Origin: Armatimonadota bacterium
GTDB taxonomy: Bacteria; Sysuimicrobiota; Sysuimicrobiia; Sysuimicrobiales; Humicultoraceae
Assembly (NCBI GenBank): GCA_016869025.1
Contig: VGFA01000014.1
Location: 1-62,784 of the forward strand
Reading direction: 5' to 3'
DNA length: 62,784 bases
Both the position numbers and the translations under genes were made by a program. The notes under the pieces are model-generated. The model was not told the DNA's origin. It made no database searches and worked only from the letters and a program-made list of their open reading frames with translations. This document shows, in pieces, positions 52,652 to 61,631 of this stretch. Positions within the stretch are counted from its first letter, which is position 1; every line of letters starts with the position of its first letter.

Positions 52652-54118
52652 CTACACACCTCCTTTGTTCCGTTCCAACAGGAATGACATCCCGTCGGCG
52701 AGCTGGGTCATGCGCCCCAAAAAGAGGCTCCCCTTAGCCACAAACATGGTGTTGTTCATCTCACCCGACATCATCTTCCTGACCGCGTGCCCCAGCACAG
52801 GCACGGCGGAGGCGGTATGTCCCTGAGTGGAGGAGAATCCAAGCATTCCGTGTTCTTCAACGAAACGGTCAAGATCCGCGCGTTGGATCTCTCCGCGCAA
52901 GACCGCGAAGCTGCCGATGACCCGGTAGTTCGTCCTGGGCACATTGCCGCTTCCCTGCGGCTCGGTGATCTCGGGGTTGTGCATTTCCGTGGCGTACTTG
53001 TCGATCTGCGTTAGCTTGAGTCCCAGCCGGTCTAACGGTTGCACGATCAAGGTGTCGAAGATGGCCTGCTGGCTGGAACCTGAACCGATCTCGTGTTTTC
53101 CAATGGAATCGAGCCGAATGACCGGGCTCTTGCCGTCGTCCCGCCCTACCCGAACCGCGACCGCGGCGATCACGTCCTCCAGGATCGGCATGTCATGGCG
53201 GAGATGACCTTGAAACTTCATCCCGAGCTTGGCAAAGGAACCGCCGGCCACGACAACCACATCGCTGAAGATCCCCGACGCGACCAGGCCAGCGGCCACC
53301 ACGATGGCATGGACCGTACCGGAGCAGAACGCCTTGATATCGGCGCCCCCTGCTCTCGAGCACCCGCACAGCTCTCCGATGGCCTTCGCCATGTTGCCGC
53401 CGCCCCGGTTATAGCGGTCTCCGACCGCCTCCTCGCCGCCCCCCAGGAGGAAGTCCACGGCCTCGGCCCTCCCCGTCGCGGCGACCTGGTGCCGCAACGC
53501 CAACGCACCGGAGGCCCTGACGGCCAGATTCTCCATCAGAATCTCCGCCGTGAGGTTGGGGTCTTCCTCATGCCCGGTTCGCACACACCCGACGAGCCGA
53601 CCGCCTCGATCATACATGGGGAGGGTCACCCCGTCGGCGAGCTGCTGCTCGATGTCGGCCAGAGAGACGCCGTTGCCCAGTCTCAGAAGATCCGCGTCCG
53701 AGAAGAGGGGATGCTGCCTCAATTTGCCCGTGACGTCGCGTGCAAAGCCTTCTTCCAGCAAGACCAGTTGGAACTCATCGCAGATCTTCATCATGCCGTA
53801 GAACTCGTCTTCGGGCATGATCTCGCCAAAGGGCCCCCACCGAGAGCCGTCGCGCACAGGATGCTTGTACCAGGGAGACGGAACACGCGCCAGGTCATCA
53901 GGGTCAAGATTGCCAATGAATACCTGGTTCGGCGGGTAGGCGACGGCCTCTTCAAAGGTGCGCAGGTGGCTCCGGAACGACTCCAGCAAGGGAGGATTCT
54001 TCTTTATCTCCCGCGAGGGTTTGGAGCCGTGACGGATCAGTCCGGGCACATGGGCCAGAAAGTATGAAACTCCCCGCACGACGGGCTTCGTCGGTTGGTG
54101 TTGCGCTGAAGAGCTCAC
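52652..54118 (-). CDS. grdC: Glycine reductase complex component C, subunit beta
   Basis: GrdC (488 residues) belongs to the component that takes the acetyl thioester formed from the selenoether and helps release acetyl phosphate. Hallmarks are GVSYFLAHVPGLIRHGSKPS, KAFCSGTVHAIVVAAGLVAS and SSTQGHTASAVPVLGHAVRK. The preferred start is GTG at 54118 in a GTGA overlap with trxB; ATG 54142 is an alternative. The usual partner GrdD (component C alpha), which bears the essential cysteines for acetyl phosphate release, does not follow it. Confidence 0.94.
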   Translation of the reverse strand: MSSSAQHQPTKPVVRGVSYFLAHVPGLIRHGSKPSREIKKNPPLLESFRSHLRTFEEAVAYPPNQVFIGNLDPDDLARVPSPWYKHPVRDGSRWGPFGEIMPEDEFYGMMKICDEFQLVLLEEGFARDVTGKLRQHPLFSDADLLRLGNGVSLADIEQQLADGVTLPMYDRGGRLVGCVRTGHEEDPNLTAEILMENLAVRASGALALRHQVAATGRAEAVDFLLGGGEEAVGDRYNRGGGNMAKAIGELCGCSRAGGADIKAFCSGTVHAIVVAAGLVASGIFSDVVVVAGGSFAKLGMKFQGHLRHDMPILEDVIAAVAVRVGRDDGKSPVIRLDSIGKHEIGSGSSQQAIFDTLIVQPLDRLGLKLTQIDKYATEMHNPEITEPQGSGNVPRTNYRVIGSFAVLRGEIQRADLDRFVEEHGMLGFSSTQGHTASAVPVLGHAVRKMMSGEMNNTMFVAKGSLFLGRMTQLADGMSFLLERNKGGV

Positions 54119-55062
54119 GATGGACTCCCAGCCAAACTGCACACCTTGTGCGCCGAGAGCGCGGCGGTCACGCCATCGCCGACGGCGGTAGCGATCTGTC
54201 TGTCCGAACCGTGCCGTATGTCGCCGGCTGCGAAGACCCCTGGGACAGACGTCTCCAGTCTCTCGCCCACCAACACGTATCCCTTGTCGTCCAACGACAC
54301 CAGGCCATTGAGATAGCCCGTGTTGGGCTCGATCCCGATTCGGACCAAGACGCCGCCTGCGGGCAATGTTGTTCTCTCGCCTGTCAGGACATTGACGAGC
54401 TCCACCTCCCTCACGTGGTCGTCACCCCTGATGGCTTCAATCCTTGTACCGCAGCGGATTTGGATCTTGGGGTCGGCCAGGGCCCTGTCGTGAAGGATCT
54501 TCGTGGCCAGCACCTGAGGCATAATCTCAACCACGATGATCTCAGAGACGAGTCGCGACAGATACAGGGCTTCGGTCAGCCCGCTGTCGCCCCCGCCGGC
54601 TACCGCGACGACACTATCCTTGAACTGCGGGGCGTCGCATACGCCGCAGTAACTCACGCCCTTCCCCAAGAACTCGCTCTCTCCCGCCACACCCATCTTC
54701 CTCGGCGACGCACCACCGGCGAGGATCACGGTTCTCGCCCGATGGGTGACGTCTCCACCTCGGATGAGCGCAGCCCTGACGACCTTGTACTCGTCACGCG
54801 GCTCGATGCCCTCAACCCGAGCCAGCTTGAACTGCATGCCAAACTTCATCGCCTGCTTCATCATCTCCAGGCCGAGCTTGGCGCCGGAAACCCCGTCAGG
54901 GAACCCGGGGTAGTTCTCCACCAGCGGGATGCTTCGCATCCCGCCCCCGGCGGCTTCGTCCCCCAAGAGGAGGACTGTCAGGCCGCCCCGACTCGCATAG
55001 AGGCCCGCCGACAGTCCCGCGGGGCCGCACCCGACGATGATGACCTGGTAATCCTCGTTCAT
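54115..55062 (-). CDS. trxB: Thioredoxin reductase of the glycine reductase cluster
   Basis: A FAD/NAD(P)-dependent thioredoxin-reductase-like protein (315 residues from ATG at 55062; a TTG at 55074 is possible). It has the FAD dinucleotide motif IIVGCGPAGLSAGLYASRGG, the redox pair in SYCGVCDAPQF, a second dinucleotide site AVAGGGDSGLTEALYLSRL, and the C-terminal FAD site GVFAAGDIRHGSDRQIATAV. In glycine reductase operons it reduces thioredoxin, which resets the complex; here trxA is absent from the cluster. It lies between grdB and grdC. Confidence 0.93.
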   Translation of the reverse strand: MNEDYQVIIVGCGPAGLSAGLYASRGGLTVLLLGDEAAGGGMRSIPLVENYPGFPDGVSGAKLGLEMMKQAMKFGMQFKLARVEGIEPRDEYKVVRAALIRGGDVTHRARTVILAGGASPRKMGVAGESEFLGKGVSYCGVCDAPQFKDSVVAVAGGGDSGLTEALYLSRLVSEIIVVEIMPQVLATKILHDRALADPKIQIRCGTRIEAIRGDDHVREVELVNVLTGERTTLPAGGVLVRIGIEPNTGYLNGLVSLDDKGYVLVGERLETSVPGVFAAGDIRHGSDRQIATAVGDGVTAALSAHKVCSLAGSPS

Positions 55063-55075
55063 CCCCCGTTTCAAC

Positions 55076-56392
55076 CTACCCGTCGAACACGGTCTGTTGC
55101 TCCACGTCGGTCTGCAGGGCGCGCAGCCCCTTCTCGACCAGTCGCAGACGCAACTCCCTCTCGTCGCGCTCCGGCAACGCGGGATTACCTAGGGGATGCG
55201 GGATCGCGACCGCCGGAACGATGCGGTTGGCTCCCACGGTCACTGAGATCGGCACGATCGACGCCACGTGGACGACGGGCAATCCTATCCGGTCAATCTC
55301 CTTTGCCAGCGTTGCGCCGCAACGCGTATCGGTCCCTCAGGTCGAGGTCAGGATCACGCCGTCAACGCCGGCCGCCAGAAGCCTTTCCCCGATCGCCTTG
55401 CCAAACCTCTGCGCGTTGGCCACCGAAGTGGCGTTGCCGACCGTGACGTAATACTCCCCGTGAAGACGGCCGATGATGCCACCCTTCTCCAGGGCGCGCG
55501 CCGCGTCCAACGGCAGTACTCTATCCGGATCTTCGTTCGCGTAGACTGGATCATAGCCGCCGTGACACGTCTGGTAGGCGTCCGCGGTCAGGTCATCTGT
55601 GCCGGCGATGCTGTACGCGGCGAACTTGGAAGCGCTGGCGGCCTCTATGCGGTCCGGGTTGCCTCGGGGGACAATGCCCCCTGTCGTTACCAGGGCGATG
55701 GTCGCCGCACTCAGTTCCTTGATCGCGGGGCTGGGGGGAATGCGCTCAAAGGTGGGCATCGGATACTCGGTCTGAAATGCCTCCCCCTTGAGTTTGGCCA
55801 GCAGCATGTCGACCGCTCGCTGCGCTCCGGTTCGCTCGACAAATGCGTGGACCCGTACGCCGCGGGGCAGGTATCCGTCCACCTGGGGAAGGCCAATCGG
55901 CTGTCCGAGGCCGAGCTTCCGCACGAAGCCGGCCAGCTTGGGAATCGTCTCTCTCATTCCTTGAACCGAGCGGGGCGCGGGGATCATGAAGACCTCCTTG
56001 CGGTAGAGCTCCACCCCAGGGTTCTCCTCGTACATGGCCGTAACCACCGGCACGCCCAGTCTCTTCATGACCGCAGTACACGCCGCTCCGCAGGCGATAC
56101 CGTACCTGCCGGCATTGAATGCCGGGCCTGCCACGAAGACGTCCGGCCTGTGGGGCGCAACGAGATCCACGACCGCTTCTGCCGCGGCCTCTATGTTCTC
56201 GCCGAAGTAGTTGTCGCCGCAGACCACCGTAGCGACGATCTCCCCCTCGTCACCCAGCGCCTGCTGTAGGGGGATACCCGGGCCGACAGCACCCTTCTTG
56301 ACCTGGGGTGGGATGCCGGCTTTCTCTTCGCCTCCTATTTGCGCGAAGAACTGGTTCAAGTAGTGGACCACTCTGTAGCGTCCCCGTACCAT
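55076..56392 (-). CDS. grdB: Glycine reductase component B, selenoprotein subunit gamma (selenocysteine at residue 352)
   Basis: Substrate-activating selenoprotein (438 residues including selenocysteine). The frame from ATG 56392 is interrupted by a single TGA at 55339-55337 within VILTST-U-GTDTRCGAT, the conserved Sec site of the GrdB/F/H family, and continues for 86 more residues to a TAG at 55076. The C-terminal part (VGANRIVPAVAIPHPLGNPA, EQQTVFDG) is typical and would otherwise look like a separate small gene. The N-terminal part has VVCGDNYFGENIEAA and PDVFVAGPAFNAGRYGIACG. Glycine specificity over sarcosine or betaine is inferred from the paired grdE. Confidence 0.95.
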
Positions 56393-56423
56393 CCCTCTGC
56401 CCCCCGCTCCCCGATTGAGATCT

Positions 56424-57695
56424 CTAGTGCCCTTGCGCGGTCAACTTGCCAAGACCCAGTTGGCAGGTAGATCCCATGATGGCCTGTATCTCGACGCTCA
56501 GGACTCCATCGGCGGCAACGCTGCCAACGAATCCTCCAGCAATCACCTCCGCGGGCCTCAGGTCCCCAATGATCCGGTCCATAGGGGGCAGTGTGATCAC
56601 CGCGTTCGCGTTCCCGACACTCACCACCGCGTCCGCCTGAGGCACCGTGTCTGCCAGCGACTGCGAGCTGCCGTCCCTGCCCGCGAACTCATCGGTGATC
56701 AGCACGGTCCTGATCCCGTAGTCCTCGATCTTCTTGCAGAGCATCATCACGTCAGCATCGGGATTGCCGAAGCCCTCTTTCGTAATGACAGCTCCGTCCG
56801 CGCCGAGCAGCTTCACCAGTTTGGCGGCATACCCCGAAGATCGTTCCTTGTCCGCCAAGGTGACGTTCAGATTGGTAACGACCACGCCGACGAAGTTGAG
56901 CTCGCTCCCGTGTCTTCGGTAGAGCTCCTCGATCACGGGATTGTTCAGATGATGATAGGTCGTGTGCTTGTCGCAGGCTGAGACGCAGTTGCCGCTCACT
57001 ATCGCCCCATCCAATGGCTCATTGGGATGGATCAATGTGGGCAAGAGGCTCTTGGCGTCCGCCCCGTAGAGATAGGTATCGTGCAACAGCCCCTGTGACA
57101 ACAGCGGGTACACATAGGCCACCCGCGGTAGAGTGGGGTCTATGGCTTCACCCAGCTCGTAGACCTGAACCTCATCAGGGACCACACCACGACTGGCTTC
57201 GCCCAGGTAGGCCGCCGCTCTCAGCCCGGCGAGACGTACCGCCTCTTCGTGCGCATGCTCGGGCAACCCATCCACGGGTTGCAGGATCAGGACCACGTTG
57301 TTCGCATCGGAGAACGGCGAGTACGCGGCAGCCGGACCGGTCATATCGACGAAGCCTTCCTGATAGCCGACGATCCTTCCCACGGTCAGAACCGTGGTCC
57401 CCCTGAGCACGTTGGTTCTGCCTGACCCGGCGGTCCTCATGCCGCCGGCCATTCCCGGATAGTAGCCCTCTGTACCGTCCGCCTTGATCCTCGGCTCGAT
57501 CACGTCCTTGACCGGGATGATCCTCACACTCTCTCCGGGCCGTGCCAGCTCCACATCCGCCACGGCCAGCCGAGGGTCGCGCAGGGCGAGCGCAATCAGC
57601 TCGCTCTTGCTCACATAGAGAACGCCGTTCTCGATACGGGTCGTCTCGCCAAACTGAACATCGCGGATCTTGATTGTCCCCAGCTCCAGTCGCAC
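56424..57695 (-). CDS. grdE: Glycine reductase component B precursor (subunits alpha and beta)
   Basis: Proprotein (423 residues) cleaved into two chains; the pyruvoyl group left on the new N-terminus forms a Schiff base with the substrate amine. The cleavage site is present as GN-CVSACDKHTTYHH, with processing expected before Cys237. The N-terminal half is typical (MRLELGTIKIRDVQFGETTR, RPGESVRIIPVKDVIEPRI). Start GTG at 57695 after GAGGAGG. It is the first gene of the leftward grdE-grdB-trxB-grdC-grdA run. The characterised clostridial clusters have the order grdX-trxB-trxA-grdE-grdA-grdB-grdC-grdD. Confidence 0.95.
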   Translation of the reverse strand: MRLELGTIKIRDVQFGETTRIENGVLYVSKSELIALALRDPRLAVADVELARPGESVRIIPVKDVIEPRIKADGTEGYYPGMAGGMRTAGSGRTNVLRGTTVLTVGRIVGYQEGFVDMTGPAAAYSPFSDANNVVLILQPVDGLPEHAHEEAVRLAGLRAAAYLGEASRGVVPDEVQVYELGEAIDPTLPRVAYVYPLLSQGLLHDTYLYGADAKSLLPTLIHPNEPLDGAIVSGNCVSACDKHTTYHHLNNPVIEELYRRHGSELNFVGVVVTNLNVTLADKERSSGYAAKLVKLLGADGAVITKEGFGNPDADVMMLCKKIEDYGIRTVLITDEFAGRDGSSQSLADTVPQADAVVSVGNANAVITLPPMDRIIGDLRPAEVIAGGFVGSVAADGVLSVEIQAIMGSTCQLGLGKLTAQGH

Positions 57696-57904
57696 GATGC
57701 GCCTCCTCGTGTCGATGGTGCAGGATCAGCGGTTTCGCCCTCACGATAGCACAAGCCCCCGCGGGGGGCCTAGTCCCCGGGACCGCGAAGGCAGGCCAAG
57801 AGGAGGCAAGCGCCGTGGCGGCGTAAGCTGAGATTGCACCCATCGGGGGAAGCCGCGCGCTGACCGGAATGAGCGACCTTCCGCATGAGAGAAGGCCTGG
57901 TCTC

Positions 57905-60193
57905 ATGAAGGAACGCGTCCGCATAGCAATACTGACCATGGGATTCAGCGGATTGGTCGCTGAGATCCTCCTCTTGAGGGAGTTCCTGATAGTATTCTCC
58001 GGCAATGAGCTGTCTATAGGCATCGTTCTGGCCAACTGGCTCATCCTCGAGGCCTTCGGATCTTACGTTCTTGGCAGGAAAGCCGAGGGATGCCAGCGCA
58101 AGCTTGAGGCCTTTGCACTCATTACGGTTCTCTTCTCCATATCCTTGCTCGCGGCGGTCTTCCTGATTCGCGTCCTGAAAGGGACTATCGGCATTTCCAT
58201 CGGCGAGAGCGTAGGCCTCCTGCCGATGTTCTGCTCCTCCTTTCTGATACTTCTGCCGGTGAGCGTGTTTCACGGCGCGTTGTTCACCTTCAGCTGCCAA
58301 CTCTACTCAGTGTTCTCCGGCCAAGATGCTCCCTCTGCCGGCAGGGTCTACGCGTACGAGACGGTGGGCACCGTTGTCGGCGGAATCGCCTGCACCTACC
58401 TCCTGATCCCTCACCTTGACACATTTCAGGCATCCTCGGGGATAGCCGCCTTGAACTCCGCGGTAGTCCTTGCCCTACTCGCTCCTCACCCGAGAACCGG
58501 ACCAGACAAGAAGGCAACTTTGGCGATCCTGACCGCTCTCACCCTTGCCTTCCTGATCCTGACGGGTCAGGCGCACAAGCTGCACCAGTATTCGATCAGG
58601 GCGCAATGGAGGAACCAGCACGTCGTACACTACGAGAACTCCCGGTACGGCAACATCTGCGTCATAGAGAACGAAGGCCAGTACACCTTCTTCCAGGATG
58701 GCGTTCCGAACATCATGACGCCCGTCCCTGACATAGGATTTGTCGAGGAGTTCGTTCACCTTCCGCTTCTGGCCCACCCCGAGCCCAGGAGACTCCTCAT
58801 CCTGAGCGGCGGCGCAGGCGGCGTAATCAACGAGGCCCTAAGACACGCGTCAATAGAGGCGATTGACTACGCAGAACTTGACCCGCTGCTCATTGACCTG
58901 TTCAGGAAGTTCCCCACACGGCTTACGGAATCCGAACTCAACGACAGAAGGGTAAGGATAGAGCACGTGGATGGCCGCCTGCTGCTTAGGGCGACGCGGA
59001 ACAAGTACGACCTCATCCTGATAGGAATCACCGAGCCGTCCAATCTTCAGGCAAACAGGTTCTTCACGAGGGAGTTCCTCTCCCTGGCAAGTGAAAGGAT
59101 GAACGAGGGCGGCATACTCGTGCTTGGGCTGCCTGGCTCCCTGACCTACTCGAATCGGGAATTGAGAAACCTGAACAGCAGCATCTTCCATACCATGAGA
59201 ACTGCCTTCCCCCATGTTCGAGTGATCCCTGGTGACGGCACCAACCTCTTCCTCCTGTCGGGCTCTGAGGAGATCCTGGCGCTTGACAGAGCACGGATAG
59301 TGGAGAGATTGACCCAGCGAGACATCAGGACAGATGTGATCATCCCATGGTACATCGAGCAGAAGTTGCACCGCGGATGGCAGGGCTGGTTCGCCGGCTT
59401 CATTGAGGGAAGTAGCCAGAGAATCAACTCCGACTTCAACCCAATAGGAGTGTTCTACAGCGTCTCGTATTGGAATGCGCTGTTTGCGCCTTCACTTCGG
59501 TGGCTCTTCGAGGAACTCGAGAGGGTGACCTTGAGGGCCATCGTCCTCTTGTTCGCGACTCTTGTCCTTCTCTACGTCCTGTTCCGGCCAAGGACCGCGC
59601 GACTCCTCCGCGCCGGCATAGCCCTGTGCATCTTCACGACCGGCTTTGCCGGGATGATATTCGGCCTCATGCTGATCTTCGCGTTCCAGTCAATCCACGG
59701 ATATGTGTTCTCGTGGATCGGCCTGCTCGTGGCGTCCTTTATGGGCGGGGCGGCCTGCGGGGCAATGCTGATCGCGGCTGCCCTGGACCGGATGAAGAGC
59801 CCCTTTCGGCTCTTTGCGGGGATCGAACTGGCAATAATCGGCTTCTCCCTGGCATGCCCTTCCATGATCCTGGCCGCAAACGCGTATCTAGGCAGTCCGG
59901 AGGCGTTCTCCCTCCTCGCGCCGCTGTTCCTGGTTGTTTCGTTCGTCAGCGGACTCCTGGTTGGCTCCCAGTTTCCTCTGGCCAACAAGCTCCACCTGGG
60001 CAGCAGCGCAAGCATAACCAGAACGGCCGGCCTGCTCTATGCTTCTGACCTGTTGGGTGGGTGGCTTGGGGGGATCATAGGCGCTCTCGTGCTCCTGCCT
60101 GTGCTCGGCCTCGTTGGGACCTGCGTTACCGTGGGGCTGCTGAAACTGACAAGCTTCATTGTCATAACCGGCATGCCCAATCCGCAGTCGTGA
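57905..60193 (+). CDS. Membrane-fused spermidine-synthase-like protein
   Basis: A 762-residue protein from ATG at 57905 (AGAAGG 9 nt upstream; an ATG at 57869 lacks a site). About six hydrophobic helices (residues ~5-235) precede a soluble aminopropyltransferase-like Rossmann domain (~270-470), with the nucleoside-binding loop LILSGGAGGVINEAL, the acidic IDYAELDPLLIDL and YDLILIGITEPSNLQANRFF. A second membrane block of about six to eight helices follows. Such fusions are common in environmental bacteria but their reaction is unproven. The usual catalytic Asp pair of true polyamine synthases is not clearly conserved. Divergent from grdE and coupled to the next gene. Confidence 0.85.
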   Translation: MKERVRIAILTMGFSGLVAEILLLREFLIVFSGNELSIGIVLANWLILEAFGSYVLGRKAEGCQRKLEAFALITVLFSISLLAAVFLIRVLKGTIGISIGESVGLLPMFCSSFLILLPVSVFHGALFTFSCQLYSVFSGQDAPSAGRVYAYETVGTVVGGIACTYLLIPHLDTFQASSGIAALNSAVVLALLAPHPRTGPDKKATLAILTALTLAFLILTGQAHKLHQYSIRAQWRNQHVVHYENSRYGNICVIENEGQYTFFQDGVPNIMTPVPDIGFVEEFVHLPLLAHPEPRRLLILSGGAGGVINEALRHASIEAIDYAELDPLLIDLFRKFPTRLTESELNDRRVRIEHVDGRLLLRATRNKYDLILIGITEPSNLQANRFFTREFLSLASERMNEGGILVLGLPGSLTYSNRELRNLNSSIFHTMRTAFPHVRVIPGDGTNLFLLSGSEEILALDRARIVERLTQRDIRTDVIIPWYIEQKLHRGWQGWFAGFIEGSSQRINSDFNPIGVFYSVSYWNALFAPSLRWLFEELERVTLRAIVLLFATLVLLYVLFRPRTARLLRAGIALCIFTTGFAGMIFGLMLIFAFQSIHGYVFSWIGLLVASFMGGAACGAMLIAAALDRMKSPFRLFAGIELAIIGFSLACPSMILAANAYLGSPEAFSLLAPLFLVVSFVSGLLVGSQFPLANKLHLGSSASITRTAGLLYASDLLGGWLGGIIGALVLLPVLGLVGTCVTVGLLKLTSFIVITGMPNPQS

Positions 60194-60204
60194 GGAGGTG
60201 AAGA

Positions 60205-61308
60205 ATGGACAGCCATCTCGTCAGGAGAATCACTCGACGGGACTCTCTCAGAATCACCGTCGCGCTATGTATGAGGATGGCGCTACCTGCAATCCTCCTC
60301 AGCTCCTGCAAGCGAGATACGTCTCGCACCCAGACAAAGCCGGCGACCGAGGCGCCCGGTCGTACAGGCCCTGGATTTGAACCCGGCTATCTCAGACTTC
60401 ACAGAACAGGTGAACTACGAAAGCGAGCAGACAGGCTCTGGACGATCATGAAGAGCTGCCAGCTCTGCCCGAGGAGGTGCGGGGTCAACCGCCTCAATGG
60501 GGAGGTCGGGTTCTGCCGCGCGCCCGGCGCCACGCTTGTCGTTTCGGCGTCTCACCCCCACTTCGGCGAAGAGAGACCGCTCGTTGGGAATGGCGGCTCC
60601 GGAACGATCTTCATTACCCACTGCAACCTGCGGTGTGTGTTCTGCCAGAACTGGGAGATCAGCCAGCTGGGCCAGGGCTCCGAGACAGATACCGACAGAA
60701 TGGCCCGGATGATAGTTTACCTTCAGGAGCTCGGCTGTCACAACATAAACATCGTCACCCCAACGCACTACTCCGCGCACCTCCTCAGGGCCCTCGACAC
60801 AGCCGCGGGGGAGGGGCTGCGGCTGCCGATTGTGTACAACACCAGCGGTTGGGAGCGCCTTGAGATACTCAAGCTCCTCGATGGAGTCGTGGATATCTAC
60901 CTGCCCGATTTCAAGTACTGGGACAGTCGCATGTCGGCCAAGTACTCGTCCGGGGCAGAGAGTTATCCCGAAGTGACAAAGGCGGCGATCCTCGAGATGC
61001 ACCGCCAGGTCGGCGTGGCGAGACCTCCAGCAGACGGCATTCTGCAGAGGGGGCTGATCATCCGGCATCTGGTCATGCCGAACAACATAGGCGGCTCAGA
61101 GGAAGTCATGGAGTGGATAGCGGAGAACCTGCCCAAGGACACCTACGTCAACATCATGGCGCAGTATACCCCCCTCTACAAAGCATATGACTACCCCGAG
61201 ATATCAAGGAGAGTGACAAGCGAGGAGTACAACAAGGTCGTACAGAGAGCAAAGGATGTGGGGCTTACGAATCTCGACGTTCAGGGATACTGGTGGATGC
61301 CGAAGTGA
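60205..61308 (+). CDS. Radical SAM protein (PflA/PflX-like, COG1313) with an exported-type N-terminus
   Basis: 367 residues, ATG at 60205 after AGGAGGTGA. The radical SAM cluster is C140, C144, C147 in THCNLRCVFCQNW. A preceding cysteine set (C85, C88, C92, C104; SCQLCPRRCGVNRLNGEVGF) is typical of this activase-like group. Later segments include NIVTPTHYSAHLLRALD and DIYLPDFKYWDSRMSAKYSS. Oddly, residues 1-35 read as a twin-arginine-like signal with a lipobox: RRITRRDSLR, a hydrophobic stretch and LLSSC. Whether it is really exported is unknown. It lies 11 nt after the spermidine-synthase-like gene and probably acts with it. Confidence 0.88.
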   Translation: MDSHLVRRITRRDSLRITVALCMRMALPAILLSSCKRDTSRTQTKPATEAPGRTGPGFEPGYLRLHRTGELRKRADRLWTIMKSCQLCPRRCGVNRLNGEVGFCRAPGATLVVSASHPHFGEERPLVGNGGSGTIFITHCNLRCVFCQNWEISQLGQGSETDTDRMARMIVYLQELGCHNINIVTPTHYSAHLLRALDTAAGEGLRLPIVYNTSGWERLEILKLLDGVVDIYLPDFKYWDSRMSAKYSSGAESYPEVTKAAILEMHRQVGVARPPADGILQRGLIIRHLVMPNNIGGSEEVMEWIAENLPKDTYVNIMAQYTPLYKAYDYPEISRRVTSEEYNKVVQRAKDVGLTNLDVQGYWWMPK

Positions 61309-61365
61309 CCGCGGCGTTCGCCTGCGGCGCTGGCAGAGGTGCCGATGGTCGAAAGCCCTTGCTGG

Positions 61366-61403
61366 GAGGGAGTTTCTGGCGCGCGAGGGAGTTACTGGCG
61401 CGC
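61366..61403. repeat. 19-bp tandem duplication spanning the tRNA 3' end
   Basis: Two copies of GAGGGAGTT(T/A)CTGGCGCGC with one mismatch; the second includes the CCA end and last acceptor bases of the tRNA fragment (minus strand). Confidence 0.92.
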
Positions 61404-61460
61404 CCGGAGGGACTTGAACCCCCGACCTACGGCTCCGGAGGCCGCCGCTCTATCCACTGT
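61396..61460 (-). pseudogene. tRNA-Arg(CCG) 3' fragment, candidate attachment site
   Basis: On the minus strand the sequence from about 61460 to 61396 reads as a tRNA from the D arm (GTGGATAGAGC) through an anticodon loop with CCG (CTCCGGA), a T arm (GGGGGTTCAAGTCCCTC), acceptor 3' strand CGGGCGC, discriminator G and an encoded CCA. The 5' acceptor strand (GCGCCCG expected) and the first part of the D arm are missing; unrelated sequence lies there. A 3' fragment of this kind is the classic trace left by integration into a tRNA gene. Orientation implies the element extends to the right, with the intact tRNA at its far end. Confidence 0.82.
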
Positions 61461-61631
61461 CTGAAACCCGCTCCCAGCAAGGATTCCGGCGGGGTGAACC
61501 ACGGCTTTCTTATCGGCCTGCTCCACCTTCTCCACCTCCCCGATGGTGTCCGGAGTGGGGGCACCCCCCCGCGCCCCGGCGCGCGATTCATGCCGCCTGT
61601 CTTTCCACAAACTCCCCACGAGGCTTGCCCT

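Larger units (their letters stand above)
61357..61482. repeat. 12-bp perfect inverted repeat flanking the tRNA fragment
   Basis: The left arm CCTTGCTGGGAG (61357-61368) and right arm CTCCCAGCAAGG (61471-61482) are exact reverse complements and bracket the tRNA-Arg fragment. Possibly a recombinase arm site; function unproven. Confidence 0.8.

Noticed and set aside
55076-55282. Separate 68-residue gene downstream of grdB
   Set aside because: It is the C-terminal part of grdB after the in-frame selenocysteine TGA at 55339-55337.
57696-57870. Glycine riboswitch before grdE
   Set aside because: No tandem aptamer consensus was found in the ~170-bp gap; only GC-rich inverted sequence and a poor promoter-like stretch are visible.
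57720-57900. Possible TPP- or cobalamin-type riboswitch upstream of the spermidine-synthase-like gene
   Set aside because: Short resemblances (CTGAGATTGCACCC, GGGGGAAGCCG) lack the remaining conserved core elements of either class, so no riboswitch is called.
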